From: Croceicoccus marinus
Lineage (GTDB): Bacteria; Pseudomonadota; Alphaproteobacteria; Sphingomonadales; Sphingomonadaceae
Assembly: GCF_001661675.2 (NCBI RefSeq)
Contig: NZ_CP019602.1
Coordinates: 955,501 to 1,019,500, forward strand
Direction: 5' to 3'
DNA: 64,000 nt
Shown here: piece by piece, positions 31,971-40,863 of the stretch
Position numbering within the stretch: position 1 is the first letter of the stretch
How the letters are laid out: each line of letters begins with the position of its first letter
The notes under the pieces: model-generated
Database searches by the model: none
What the model saw: only the letters and a program-made list of their open reading frames with translations
What the model was told of the DNA's origin: nothing
Program-made: the position numbers and the translations under genes

Positions 31971-33527
31971 TCAGGAATAGACCGGCAGTTCGGTGCACGG
32001 TCCGGTGTTGTTGCCAAAGGTCAGGGTGGCGCTGTCGCAGGTCCAGCCTTCGTACCAGGTGTCGGTCTGGTCAGCGACGGCACCGATGTAGTCGGTGTCG
32101 TCGAAGTAGCTCGACAGCGCGGTCGGGTTGTAGGCGGCGACGCCCGTCTCGCCCGTGCCGTTGATGAACGAACCGGTCAGGGTGATCGCGAAGGCCGCAT
32201 CGGTGTCGTCGCCGTCGTTGAAGGCGGCGGCAACCTGCGCGTCGGTCACGCCCGACGAACCGCGGAACGGCTGGGTCGTGCCGCAATCGGCGACGACCGA
32301 TGCGAACAGCGGATCCTGTGCCAGGGTCACGGTCTCGTCCAGACGCACGCAGGTCCGGTCGCCTTCTATGTCGATCACCGAATTGACCAGGCTGAACTGC
32401 GCGCCGCCGCGAAGGCGAAGTGCCTGCGAGCTGCCGGTGCTGCGCGACAGGAAGGTCGCGTTGGCGATCTGCAGGTTCGTGCGGGGCAGGGCGCCGGTGG
32501 TGTAATCCTCATCGGGCGAGTCCAGCTCGATGATGCTGTCACCGGTGTTCGCACGCTGTGCGACGATCACGTACTGCAGGTTCGCCTGCGCGCCGGTGTC
32601 GACATCGAGCGAGTCGTCCGAAGCGCCTACGACCACGACGTTCTTCATGTTGACCCGGCCGCCGAAGAATTCGGTGCCGTCGTCCGAGCTGTTGAAGCTC
32701 ATCCAGTGGTCGATGGTCGTGCCCGAACCGATGCCGCCGGTGGTCAGCGACTGCAGTTCCGAGCCGCCTTCCAGCGTGAAGCCCGAATAGCGGATCTGGA
32801 AGTACTGCATGGTTCCCGAGCTGTCGCCGGGCGTGTTGCCGCCGAACAGCGTCTCGACGGCCGCGCCTTCCAGGGCCTGTTCGCAGCTGGCCTGGTTCGC
32901 CTTGTTCGGAACGCCGTCGCGGCAATCGGAAACCGGCGCGCGGCCCAGCAGCACGACGCCGCCCCACTGCGCATCGGAACCGTCGGTCGACAGGCCCAGC
33001 ACGTTGTCGCGGCTGGTGAAGACGATCGGCATGTCGGGCTCGCCGACGGCATCGATCTGGTTGCCGCGGTTGACGACCAGATAGGAACGACCGGTCGCGC
33101 CATAAAGGATCGCGCCGGGCTCGATCGAGAGCGTCACGTCGCTGTCCGCGTCGCTGGGAACCGCGCCGCCATCGGTGCCGACATCGACGCGGCCATTGAT
33201 GGAGTAGAGCAGGCCTTCGATATAAGGCAGGTTGTCGCTCTCGTCGAACGAGGCGGGCAGGGTGCAGACGCGATATTCGCCGGTATCGCCGGTGATCGTG
33301 CCCGCGTCGGTCAGGCCGCCGCTGGAATTGATGGTCGGGCAGCCGGCGGCCGGCGTCACCATCGGGGTCGGCGTGGGCGTGGGCGAAGGCGTCGGCGCGG
33401 GGGCCGGGGCCGGGTTCTCGATGATGATGTCACCGCCCGTGCCGGGAGAGACGATTTGGTCGCCGCCACAGCCGGCGAGCGCCAGCATGCTGCAGCCAAG
33501 AATAAGCGAGCGGTGAATATTGGTCAC
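31971..33527 (-). CDS. lipoprotein with beta-helix-like body, paired with TonB-dependent receptor
   Basis: A 518-residue lipoprotein. The signal peptide ends in the lipobox LAGC (Cys20), followed by a [15 protein letters not shown] stalk and a body rich in Asn/Asp/Gly/Thr with repeated beta-strand patterns (HWMSFNSSDDGTEFFGGRVN, NVVVVGASDDSLDVDTGAQA), suggesting a right-handed beta-helix. It may sit on the cell surface and hand a ligand to the receptor encoded next. The arrangement (lipoprotein plus receptor under Pho-like control) recalls the phosphate-starvation lipoprotein ElpS of Caulobacter, but I could not test homology. The start is GTG 33527 with AAGGGGA 9 bases upstream. Confidence 0.68.
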   Translation of the reverse strand: MTNIHRSLILGCSMLALAGCGGDQIVSPGTGGDIIIENPAPAPAPTPSPTPTPTPMVTPAAGCPTINSSGGLTDAGTITGDTGEYRVCTLPASFDESDNLPYIEGLLYSINGRVDVGTDGGAVPSDADSDVTLSIEPGAILYGATGRSYLVVNRGNQIDAVGEPDMPIVFTSRDNVLGLSTDGSDAQWGGVVLLGRAPVSDCRDGVPNKANQASCEQALEGAAVETLFGGNTPGDSSGTMQYFQIRYSGFTLEGGSELQSLTTGGIGSGTTIDHWMSFNSSDDGTEFFGGRVNMKNVVVVGASDDSLDVDTGAQANLQYVIVAQRANTGDSIIELDSPDEDYTTGALPRTNLQIANATFLSRSTGSSQALRLRGGAQFSLVNSVIDIEGDRTCVRLDETVTLAQDPLFASVVADCGTTQPFRGSSGVTDAQVAAAFNDGDDTDAAFAITLTGSFINGTGETGVAAYNPTALSSYFDDTDYIGAVADQTDTWYEGWTCDSATLTFGNNTGPCTELPVYS

Positions 33528-33600
33528 GGCGAATGGTCCCCTTGGTACCGAGAATCGAATAGCGTCGCGATTTCGGATCGCGGGGTCCGGCTAGACCCGC

Positions 33601-33621
33601 GTTGTGACAGTTTCTTTGCAA
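33601..33621 (-). promoter_or_regulatory. candidate Pho box, proximal to the lipoprotein gene
   Basis: On the minus strand TTGCAAAGAAA is followed by CTGTCACAAC, so a TTGCAA half-site and a consensus CTGTCAC half-site lie 11 bp apart, reading towards the lipoprotein gene about 75-95 bp from its start. Only the second half-site is a close match to the PhoB consensus. Confidence 0.4.
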
Positions 33622-33712
33622 GCATTTGATCATCGCGGCGGTGCAGAGGCGAAAGCGGCGGAAATCCGCCGTTTCGACGCTGCAGAAAGATTTTTCGCTT
33701 CCCGGCCGCGCC

Positions 33713-33753
33713 AATGTTTCAGAAAAATGACAATGTTACAGAAATGTTGCAGT
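33713..33753 (-). promoter_or_regulatory. triple AATGTTnCAG repeat, candidate distal Pho box
   Basis: AATGTTTCAG (33713), AATGTTACAG (33732) and AATGTTGCAG (33743) repeat here; the last two are exactly 11 bp apart. On the minus strand they read CTGCAACATT-CTGTAACATT, close to the CTGTAACAT form of PhoB half-sites. They lie in the divergent region between the lipoprotein gene and the small secreted protein and could control either. Confidence 0.45.
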
Positions 33754-33806
33754 CCGCCGCGTGTGAGCGCATGTTTCCTTCAAGACGACAACAAGGAGAG
33801 AAGGTA

Positions 33807-34169
33807 ATGGCAATCGCTACGCTGCTTGCAGGGCTGCTTCTGGCAGGAACCACGACGGCCGCGGCCACTGCGGCCGATGGCCAGGACGCTGCGACGCAGC
33901 CGACCACTTCCAGCGAGGAGATCGAGGTCGCGGCGGTCATCGACAACGGCGATCCGGTGCAGCTGCTCAATCGCGGCGTAAGCCACGCGCGCGACGGCGA
34001 AACCGAGATGGCGCGCGCCATGTTCACCCGCGTCGCCGACAATCGCATGCGCTATCAGGTTGAGACGGTGAACGGCGGCTGGAAGGATTCGCGCAACCTG
34101 GCCCGCAAGGCGCTGGGCATGCTCGACCGGGGCGAATTCACGCAGTCGCGTATGGCCAAGGCCGAATAG
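33807..34169 (+). CDS. small secreted protein with TPR-like helices
   Basis: A 120-residue product with a hydrophobic export signal (MAIATLLAGLLLAGTTTAAATAADG), a short acidic Thr-rich spacer, then VQLLNRGVSHARDGETEMARAMFTRVADN and WKDSRNLARKALGMLDRGEF, which look like one or two TPR-type helical hairpins. AGGAGAGAAGGTA just before the ATG at 33807 fixes the start. It is divergent from the lipoprotein/receptor unit and ends in a strong terminator before ppk, so it is its own transcription unit. Function unknown; co-control with phosphate genes is inferred from the shared upstream repeats. Confidence 0.68.
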   Translation: MAIATLLAGLLLAGTTTAAATAADGQDAATQPTTSSEEIEVAAVIDNGDPVQLLNRGVSHARDGETEMARAMFTRVADNRMRYQVETVNGGWKDSRNLARKALGMLDRGEFTQSRMAKAE

Positions 34170-34197
34170 GCACGATCCAGATATAACTTCGCAAGAC

Positions 34198-34240
34198 GGG
34201 GCGCGGTCCGCACCAACGGGTGCCGGACCGCGCCCCTTTT
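34198..34240 (+). terminator. Rho-independent terminator
   Basis: Perfect 13-bp stem (34198-34210 with 34224-34236), a loop containing a CACC/GGTG mini-stem, then TTTT. It separates the small secreted protein from ppk. Confidence 0.9.
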
Positions 34241-34384
34241 CGTTCGGGCCTTCGGCCGATTCCGACCCATTTCCGATCTTGTCTCGCGTGCGGCAAGCGC
34301 GCATGATCGCCGGGTGTTCACATCCAGCGCAGGGCGGTCTTTCGCCCCCGCACAAGCTCTGCAACCGAGATGACGGTCCGATAT

Positions 34385-34417
34385 CTGTCAGGAAACTGTA
34401 ACACGGTCGTAACACCG
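34385..34417 (+). promoter_or_regulatory. candidate Pho box before ppk
   Basis: CTGTCAGGAAA, CTGTAACACGG and TCGTAACACCG lie head to tail with an exact 11-bp period. The first two units match the PhoB box pattern CTGTCA-N5-CTGTAAC well. The array ends 35 bp before the ppk ATG. A -10 element is not obvious. Confidence 0.62.
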
Positions 34418-34452
34418 TTTCCGCATCGCGCGGCCAGCCCATTTTTTCCTGT

Positions 34453-36621
34453 ATGGCGAGCGTGATGAACGAAATGATTCGATCCGAAGCGGCCTCCATC
34501 GGCTCGCTTCTGCCGCAGGAGCTCTACTATAATCGCGAGCTGAGCTGGCTGGCCTTCAACCGCCGTGTCCTGGCCGAAGCTGCGCGGCCCGAATATCCCT
34601 TGCTGGAACGTGTCCGCTTCCTCTCGATCTCGGGCAGCAATCTCGACGAATTCATGATGATCCGCGTGGCGGGCCTTGCCGGACAGGTGCGGCGCGGGAT
34701 CTCGAAACTGTCGATCGAGGGGCGCACCCCCTCGCAGCAACTCAGCGCCATCCGCGAGGCGACCGAGGAACTGCAGATGGAGCAGCAGCACGTCTGGCGC
34801 GAACTGCACGGACTGCTGGCCAAGGAACACATCCACGTCGCGGACGAGGGCCGCATCGATACCGAGGCGCGCAACTGGCTGAAGGACTATTTCCTCGACC
34901 ATCTGCTGCCGGTGCTGACGCCGCAGGCGATCGACCCCGCGCATCCGTTCCCCTTCGTCGCGAACCAGGGGCTGGGCGTGCTGTTCCACCTGACCCGCAT
35001 CTCGGACGGCGAGCAGGTGGTCGAGATGATCCTGATCCCCTCGGCGCTGCCGCGTTTCGTGCGCGTACCGGGCGGGGAGGACGCGACCTATATCTCGATC
35101 GAGCGGCTGATCTGCCGCTTTGCCGATCTGCTGTTCCCCGGCTTCCGCATCGAGGGTGACGGCGCGTTCCGCGTGCTGCGCGATTCCGATATCGAGCTTG
35201 AGGAAGAAGCCGAGGATCTCGTCCGCTATTTCCGCACCGCGATCCAGCGCCGCCGTCGGGGCCGCGTCATCCAGCTTGAGATCGAGGAGGATTTCGACCC
35301 CGTTGCCGAGGTGCTGCTGCGCGAACAACTGGGCCTTTCGGATGCGCAGGTGATCAAGACCAATGGCATGATCGGCGTCGAAGGGCTTGCCGACATTGCC
35401 GAGGAAGATCGGCCCGATCTGAAATTCGATCCCTATTCGCCGCGCTATCCCGAACGCATCATGGAGCATGACGGGGACTGCTTTGCCGCCATCGGCGAAA
35501 AGGACATCGTCATCCACCACCCGTATGAAAGTTTCGAGGTGGTGGTCGATTTCGTCCGCCAGGCCGCCAACGATCCCGACGTGGTGGCGATCAAGCAGAC
35601 GCTGTACCGCGCGGGCAAGCAATCGGCGATCATCAACGCGCTGATCGCGGCGGCAGAGGCCGGCAAGTCGGTCACTGCCGTGGTCGAGCTGAAGGCCCGG
35701 TTCGACGAGGAGCAGAACCTGCTGTGGGCCAACCAGCTGGAACGCGCGGGCGTGCAGGTGATCTATGGCTTCGTCGACTGGAAGACCCACGCCAAGGTGT
35801 CGATGGTCGTGCGGCGCGAGGGCAATCGCTATCGCACATATTGCCACTTCGGCACCGGCAATTACCACCCGGTGACGACGCGCATCTATACCGACCTGTC
35901 CTTCTTCACCGCCGATCCGCGCTTTGGCCGCGATGCTGCCAAGCTGTTCAATTTCGTGACCGGCTATGTCGAACCCCACGGGCTGGAACAGCTGGTCGTA
36001 TCGCCCATCGACATGCGCAACGAATTGTATCGCAACATCGACCGCGAGATCGCGAACCAACAGGCCGGGCGGCCCGCCGCCATCTGGGCCAAGCTGAATT
36101 CGCTGACTGACAAGGGTGTGATCGACAAGCTGTACGAAGCGGGGCAGGCGGGCGTGAACATCAGCCTGGTCGTGCGGGGCATCTGCTGCCTGAAGACCGG
36201 CATACCGGGCATCTCGGACACGATCGAGGTCAAGTCGATCATCGGCCGCTTCCTTGAACACAGCCGCATCTGGGCTTTTGCCAACGGCTATCGTCTGCCC
36301 AGTCCGCGCGCGCGGGTGTTTATCAGCAGCGCCGACGCGATGAGCCGCAACCTGGATCGCCGGGTCGAGGCGATGGTGCCGATCCGCAACCGCACCGTGC
36401 ACGACCAGATCCTCCAGCAGGTGCTGCTCGCCAATCTGCTGGATACCGAACAAAGCTGGATATTGCAGGACGATGGCAGCTATATCCGGGCCGATTCCAC
36501 CGACAGGCCTTTCAACCTGCACAATTATTTCATGACCAATCCCTCGCTTTCGGGGCGCGGCCAGGCACTTGTCGAAGATGCCGTGCCGCGGCTTGCCTTG
36601 CGCAAGGGTGCACAGGTCTGA
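34453..36621 (+). CDS. ppk: polyphosphate kinase 1
   Basis: Makes inorganic polyphosphate from ATP reversibly, through a phosphohistidine. The 722-residue protein shows the N-terminal domain (YYNRELSWLAFNRRVLAEA, SGSNLDEFMMIRVAGL), FPFVANQGLG, the catalytic core with the likely phosphorylated His465 in CHFGTGNYHPVT, IKQTLYRAG and LVVRGICCL. The ATG at 34453 has no strong ribosome site; an in-frame ATG at 34465 is an alternative. ppx begins 14 bp after its stop, so synthesis and breakdown of polyphosphate are in one operon. Confidence 0.97.
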   Translation: MASVMNEMIRSEAASIGSLLPQELYYNRELSWLAFNRRVLAEAARPEYPLLERVRFLSISGSNLDEFMMIRVAGLAGQVRRGISKLSIEGRTPSQQLSAIREATEELQMEQQHVWRELHGLLAKEHIHVADEGRIDTEARNWLKDYFLDHLLPVLTPQAIDPAHPFPFVANQGLGVLFHLTRISDGEQVVEMILIPSALPRFVRVPGGEDATYISIERLICRFADLLFPGFRIEGDGAFRVLRDSDIELEEEAEDLVRYFRTAIQRRRRGRVIQLEIEEDFDPVAEVLLREQLGLSDAQVIKTNGMIGVEGLADIAEEDRPDLKFDPYSPRYPERIMEHDGDCFAAIGEKDIVIHHPYESFEVVVDFVRQAANDPDVVAIKQTLYRAGKQSAIINALIAAAEAGKSVTAVVELKARFDEEQNLLWANQLERAGVQVIYGFVDWKTHAKVSMVVRREGNRYRTYCHFGTGNYHPVTTRIYTDLSFFTADPRFGRDAAKLFNFVTGYVEPHGLEQLVVSPIDMRNELYRNIDREIANQQAGRPAAIWAKLNSLTDKGVIDKLYEAGQAGVNISLVVRGICCLKTGIPGISDTIEVKSIIGRFLEHSRIWAFANGYRLPSPRARVFISSADAMSRNLDRRVEAMVPIRNRTVHDQILQQVLLANLLDTEQSWILQDDGSYIRADSTDRPFNLHNYFMTNPSLSGRGQALVEDAVPRLALRKGAQV

Positions 36622-36634
36622 CAAGGTCCCCAGA

Positions 36635-38206
36635 ATGACTTCCCAGAACATCCGCCGCAAACGCGACTCCTCCCGCAGCAATGGAGGGTACAGCTGCGCC
36701 GTCATCGACATCGGCTCGAACACGGTGCGCATGGTCGTCTATGGCGGCTCGTCACGCGCACCGACGGTCCTGATGAACGAGAAGGTGACCGCCCGGCTCG
36801 GCCGCGACCTGGCCGATACCGGCAGGATGCCCGAAGACGGGATGGAGCTGGCGCTGGCCGGGCTGGCCCGCTTCGCGCTGATCCTGTCCGACCTTGAGAT
36901 CGAGGATGTCCAGACCGTGGCCACCGCCGCCGTGCGCGAGGCTTCCAATGGGGCGGCGTTCCTTGGCAGGGTCGAGGCGCTTGGCCTGGAACCCCGGCTG
37001 ATCTCGGGCGAAGAGGAAGCGCAGATCAGCGCGGCGGGCGTCATCGGCGCGTTTCCCGGGCGTGACGGCGTGGTCGCCGATCTGGGCGGCGGCAGCCTGG
37101 AACTGGTCGCGATCCGCGATGGCGAGGCGCAGGGCGGCGTCAGCATGCCGCTGGGCACGCTGCGGCTTGCCAGCCTGCTTGAACAGGGCGAGGAACGCGT
37201 CGACGCGGTGATCGAACAGGCGCTGCGCGATGCGGGCTGGGACCATTCGATTACCGGGCCGCTGTTCATGGTCGGCGGAACGTGGCGATCCATGGCGCTA
37301 TACGCGATGCACCGCCAGTCCCATCCGCTGTCCGATCCGCACGGGCTCAGCATCGATGCGGACGCCGCGGCCAAGCTGGCGAAGCGCATCGCGCGCGCCG
37401 ATGGCGGCGAGCTCAAGCTGGTGCCCCGCGTGTCGTCGATGCGCGCATCGATCCTGCCGGGCGCAGCGGTGCTGCTGGGCGCGCTTCTGGACCGCCTGCA
37501 GCCCGAGGGGCTGGTATTCTCTTCATGGGGGCTTCGCGAAGGTCTGTTGCATGCACGGTTGAGCAAGGCCGAGCAGGGGCAGGATCCGCTGCTGGCAGGC
37601 GTGGGCCAGTTCGCGTCGCAACTTGGCGCATCGCCGGCCGTATCGGCGCGGATCGCGGGCTGGACCACCGCCGCGCTTCCGGCCGAGCGTCACGGAACCG
37701 AGCGGCTTCGCCTTGCCGCGACCATGCTGGCGCTGGCCTCGATGCAGGTCGAACCGAACCTGCGCACCACTCAGGCGGTCGAATGGGCGCTGTACAAGCG
37801 CTGGCTGGATCTGACGGATAGCGAGCGGGGGATGCTGGCGGCGGCGATCCTGGCCAACAGCGGACAGACCGAAATGCCGCAATCCATCTCAGCGCTCGCG
37901 CCCGAAGACCGGCTGCGCGAGGCGATCGGCTGGGGCCTTGCCATCCGTCTCTGCCGCCGGCTTGGCGGACAGTCGCGCAAATCGCTCAACGTAAGCTTGC
38001 TGGCGGTCGAGGATGACGAGTTGCGGCTGTATCTTCGCAACAGCCATGCTGCACTGTACGGTGCGCCGCCGCGCAAGGACCTGAAGCTGCTCGCCGAACA
38101 TCTGGGTCTCGATCCCGTGGTCGAAATCCTGGTGAAGGAGGATTTCGCTGCCAAACGGGATGAAATCGCGGACCGCAAGTGGAGCGATGCCATCGCTGCC
38201 AAATAA
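36635..38206 (+). CDS. ppx: exopolyphosphatase / pppGpp phosphatase family protein
   Basis: Releases phosphate from the ends of polyphosphate; members of the Ppx/GppA family may also hydrolyse pppGpp. The 523-residue product has the actin-like ATPase fold with CAVIDIGSNTVRMVVY, ISGEEEAQISAAGV, the second phosphate loop VADLGGGSLELVA and a C-terminal helical region with HD-type character. The ATG at 36635 follows ACAAGGTCCCC and fits the start of homology. It is directly downstream of ppk and ended by a terminator. Confidence 0.93.
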   Translation: MTSQNIRRKRDSSRSNGGYSCAVIDIGSNTVRMVVYGGSSRAPTVLMNEKVTARLGRDLADTGRMPEDGMELALAGLARFALILSDLEIEDVQTVATAAVREASNGAAFLGRVEALGLEPRLISGEEEAQISAAGVIGAFPGRDGVVADLGGGSLELVAIRDGEAQGGVSMPLGTLRLASLLEQGEERVDAVIEQALRDAGWDHSITGPLFMVGGTWRSMALYAMHRQSHPLSDPHGLSIDADAAAKLAKRIARADGGELKLVPRVSSMRASILPGAAVLLGALLDRLQPEGLVFSSWGLREGLLHARLSKAEQGQDPLLAGVGQFASQLGASPAVSARIAGWTTAALPAERHGTERLRLAATMLALASMQVEPNLRTTQAVEWALYKRWLDLTDSERGMLAAAILANSGQTEMPQSISALAPEDRLREAIGWGLAIRLCRRLGGQSRKSLNVSLLAVEDDELRLYLRNSHAALYGAPPRKDLKLLAEHLGLDPVVEILVKEDFAAKRDEIADRKWSDAIAAK

Positions 38207-38212
38207 CCAACA

Positions 38213-38245
38213 AAAAACGTCCCGGCCGAAAGCCGGGGCGTTTTT
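38213..38245 (+). terminator. Rho-independent terminator after ppx
   Basis: ACGTCCCGGC pairs with GCCGGGGCGT (one wobble), loop CGAAA, then TTTTT. It starts 7 bp after the ppx stop. Confidence 0.88.
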
Positions 38246-38278
38246 CTGTTCTATTCGCTTACAAAGCGAGAAGCGTCG

Positions 38279-38449
38279 TCAGACGTCGTTTCCGAGCGCG
38301 CCTTCGACCTTGCCCTTCACCTGCTGCCCTTCGCCCTTGACTTCCTGCTTGCGGCCTTCGTTCCGGGTCTCCGGATTGCCGCTCTGCTGCTTGGCCTTGC
38401 CGATGGCTTCGTTGGTGTTGCCTTTTACCTTGTCGCTGAGTTCACCCAT
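38279..38449 (-). CDS. CsbD-like general stress protein
   Basis: A 56-residue, highly charged protein, GELSDKVKGNTNEAIGKAKQ followed by lysine/glutamate/glycine repeats, which is the CsbD signature. Such proteins accumulate under general stress and in stationary phase; molecular function is unknown. The ATG at 38449 is fixed by AAAAGGAGAACACC. It is the last chromosomal gene before the integrated element. Confidence 0.87.
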   Translation of the reverse strand: MGELSDKVKGNTNEAIGKAKQQSGNPETRNEGRKQEVKGEGQQVKGKVEGALGNDV

Positions 38450-38652
38450 GGTGTTCTCCTTTTTCCAATGTGACCCGATTATCCGGGCTTTGGAATAGAA
38501 ACGAATCGGCGGGCTGCAATGATCCGGGCCGGGCTTCGGTTCGTCGCGCCAAGCGGTCCATTGATCGCGCAATCACGAAAAAGCCATGATTCGCAGCCGT
38601 TTGCGGCAACAACCCGCCCGAAATGAGCCTGGGTTGGATCTGGCTGAAAGAA

Positions 38653-38668
38653 GTGGCTCCCCGAGTTG
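38653..38668. repeat. left attachment site (attL core)
   Basis: The sequence gtggctccccgagttg matches the tRNA-Asn 3' end at 49838-49853 exactly and in the same orientation. The match stops after 16 bp, so this copy is a remnant of the tRNA end carried by the element. Confidence 0.85.
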
Positions 38669-38824
38669 CAATGTGGAGCCATCCACGCGCATCCATCGCC
38701 TTCCACAATGCTGCGCTAAGCCGCAGAAACGCTGGGGATGGGCTCCACACCATTCCATTGACAGCCACCCCAAGCCGCGTCACAAATGGTGAACTTCTGT
38801 GGTAACGCAAAGGAAGGCTCCACT

Positions 38825-40009
38825 TTGAAAAGCCTTACTGCATTGAAGGTCCGAACGGCGGGGCCGGGCATCCATGGTGACGGCAAAGGCCTCTATTTGC
38901 GAGTGAAGCCTTCCGGTGCGCGTAGCTGGGTCTTGCGGGTCCAGTACAACGGCAAACGGCAAGACATCGGCCTAGGTTCGACAGATGATCTGACGCTGGC
39001 AGAAGCGCGCGAGAAGGCGGCGTATCTGCGCAAGATCGCCCGCCGGGGTGATGATGCCATTGCCGAACGTGACAAGGCCAAGATCAAGATCCCGACCTTT
39101 GCCGAGGCTGTCGAGCGCGCTCATGCCGAACTCGGGAAAGGCTGGGCAGAGAAAACCGCAGAGCAGTTCAAGTCATCGCTGGAAACTCATGCTGTGCCTG
39201 CCATCGGCAAACGGCGTGTCGATCAGATTGAAACCGCGCATATCATCGCGGCGCTAGCCCCGATCTGGACCGATAAGCCGCAGATCGCTCGCAAAGTTCG
39301 CCACCGTATCATGCAGACGCTTGCCTTCTCAAAGTCGCACGGATGGCGCACTGAAGCTGTCCCGCTGGCAAAGGAAATCACGGACGGGCTAGCGAAACAG
39401 CCGGAGAGCAAAGGCTTCCGTGCGATGCCTTACAAGGAACTGCCGACCTTTCTTGCAGAACTAATCGGTGAAGAAGATTCTCCTGCGCGGCTGGCGCTGG
39501 TGTTCACAGTTCTGACCGCCGCCAGATCAGGAGAGGTGCGCAAGGCGCACTGGTCTGAGATTGATTGGGAAGCGCGAGAATGGAACCGGCCTGCTGATCA
39601 TATGAAGAGTGGCAAGCCGCATACAGTGCCACTATCCGATGCCGCTTTGGCAATTCTGGATCGAGCCGCAGAACGCTATGGCGACGATGGTTTGATCTTC
39701 CCTAATGGCAAGGGAAAGACCCTCTCTGATGCCGCACTAGGCAAAATGTTGAAGGACAGCGGGCGAGGGGAGACGGTCCACGGTTTCCGCTCCAGCTTCC
39801 GCGACTGGGCCGCTGAGAGGATGCCCCATATCCCATATGCAGTAGCGGAAATGGCATTGGCGCATAGCGTCGGAGATGCGACCGAACGCGCGTATCTGCG
39901 AACCGACCTGCGCGACCTGCGGCGTTCCCTCAGCGATGCATGGGGGGCTTTCGCCGCCCCATCCATAAGTTCTGATCGCGGCGACATCATCAGGATGGAG
40001 AGAGTCTAA
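38825..40009 (+). CDS. int: tyrosine recombinase, P4-type integrase
   Basis: Catalyses site-specific insertion and excision. The 394-residue protein has the N-terminal DUF4102 arm-binding domain (GIHGDGKGLYLRVKPSGARSW), a SAM-like core-binding domain and a catalytic domain with TAARSGEV (first Arg), HGFRSSFRDWAAE (HxxR) and the nucleophile Tyr in ERAYLRTD. TTG 38825 is preferred as start because AAAGGAAGG lies 7 bases upstream; the ATG at 38786 has no ribosome site. Its stop overlaps the next start (TAATG). It lies beside attL, at the far end from the tRNA. Confidence 0.95.
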   Translation: MKSLTALKVRTAGPGIHGDGKGLYLRVKPSGARSWVLRVQYNGKRQDIGLGSTDDLTLAEAREKAAYLRKIARRGDDAIAERDKAKIKIPTFAEAVERAHAELGKGWAEKTAEQFKSSLETHAVPAIGKRRVDQIETAHIIAALAPIWTDKPQIARKVRHRIMQTLAFSKSHGWRTEAVPLAKEITDGLAKQPESKGFRAMPYKELPTFLAELIGEEDSPARLALVFTVLTAARSGEVRKAHWSEIDWEAREWNRPADHMKSGKPHTVPLSDAALAILDRAAERYGDDGLIFPNGKGKTLSDAALGKMLKDSGRGETVHGFRSSFRDWAAERMPHIPYAVAEMALAHSVGDATERAYLRTDLRDLRRSLSDAWGAFAAPSISSDRGDIIRMERV

Positions 40010-40575
40010 TGCCTGAAGGCGTCCTACATCAGCCTTCGCGAAGATCGCTCGATGAGTTGAAACTTCGCGCACCCGACTTCCCGGTGCGTGAGTTTGAAAG
40101 GGCAATCGGAACTTATAAAATCGAACGGGAGCATGTCGAGCAGCCGAGCCGAGATGTGCGAGATGAACTGGACGAAATCGCATCTCTTTCAGCCAAGCTC
40201 TATTCCCTGCTTTCCGCCAAAAGCGATGAGATGGAAGGCTATCTTGGCGTCGAATGCGTTAAATTTGGCAGGCCTATGTTGCCCGAAACGATGATGAAGG
40301 ATCTGCTTCATCTGCAAGGCCTAGCGCTGAACGCGAAGACTGAGGCGGCGAAAAATGTCTCAAAAGGAAGGGGGGCATCTCCAACAACTCGGCTTATCTG
40401 CGAACTTGCTGCAGCGCTTGATAGCGCCGGGTTGGAAGCCACCAGTAAAGCTAATGGACCGCTGAGGATCGCGTTCGACATCGCGATGGAAGAACTGAAT
40501 CTATCTTTTGCAGATACCGGCGACACGGTGCGAAAGGCGCTCAATTCGCCGCTCCGGAAACAAAGGCTTCGTTAA
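40009..40575 (+). CDS. hypothetical protein coupled to the integrase
   Basis: A 188-residue, mostly helical, charged soluble protein, with no motif I recognise. It shares one base with the integrase stop (TAATG), so it is probably co-translated and may take part in or regulate integration. Codon use is less GC-rich than in the flanking chromosome, consistent with horizontal transfer. Confidence 0.6.
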   Translation: MPEGVLHQPSRRSLDELKLRAPDFPVREFERAIGTYKIEREHVEQPSRDVRDELDEIASLSAKLYSLLSAKSDEMEGYLGVECVKFGRPMLPETMMKDLLHLQGLALNAKTEAAKNVSKGRGASPTTRLICELAAALDSAGLEATSKANGPLRIAFDIAMEELNLSFADTGDTVRKALNSPLRKQRLR

Positions 40576-40665
40576 TCGGCAATTGTTTCCGAACAGGGTT
40601 GCTGCGCGCCGGGCGAATATGAGTATCTATTCCTGCCATCTCATTCCACTTGGAAAGGATGGCAA

Positions 40666-40863
40666 ATGTCAGAACGCCTGTTGCGGCTTGAAGCAGTCGA
40701 AGACCGAATTGGTCTGAAGAAATCCAAGATCTACATGATGGTAAGCGCGGGCGAGTTTCCGCGCCCGGTTAAACTCGGCAACGGGCATATCAACGGCTGG
40801 CCTGAAAACGAGGTCACCGCATGGATTAAGGCTCGCATCGCTGAACGGGGGGAGGCGGTCTGA
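40666..40863 (+). CDS. AlpA-family excisionase/transcriptional regulator
   Basis: A 65-residue MerR-like winged helix-turn-helix protein: LLRLEAVEDRIGLKKSKIYMMVSAGEFPRPVKLGNGHINGWPENEVTAWI in short segments matches AlpA proteins of P4-like satellites, which regulate integrase genes or act in excision. AAAGGATGGCAA precedes the ATG. It starts a run of genes that overlap end to end, so it heads the element's main operon; a promoter is expected in the 90-bp gap upstream. Confidence 0.88.
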   Translation: MSERLLRLEAVEDRIGLKKSKIYMMVSAGEFPRPVKLGNGHINGWPENEVTAWIKARIAERGEAV

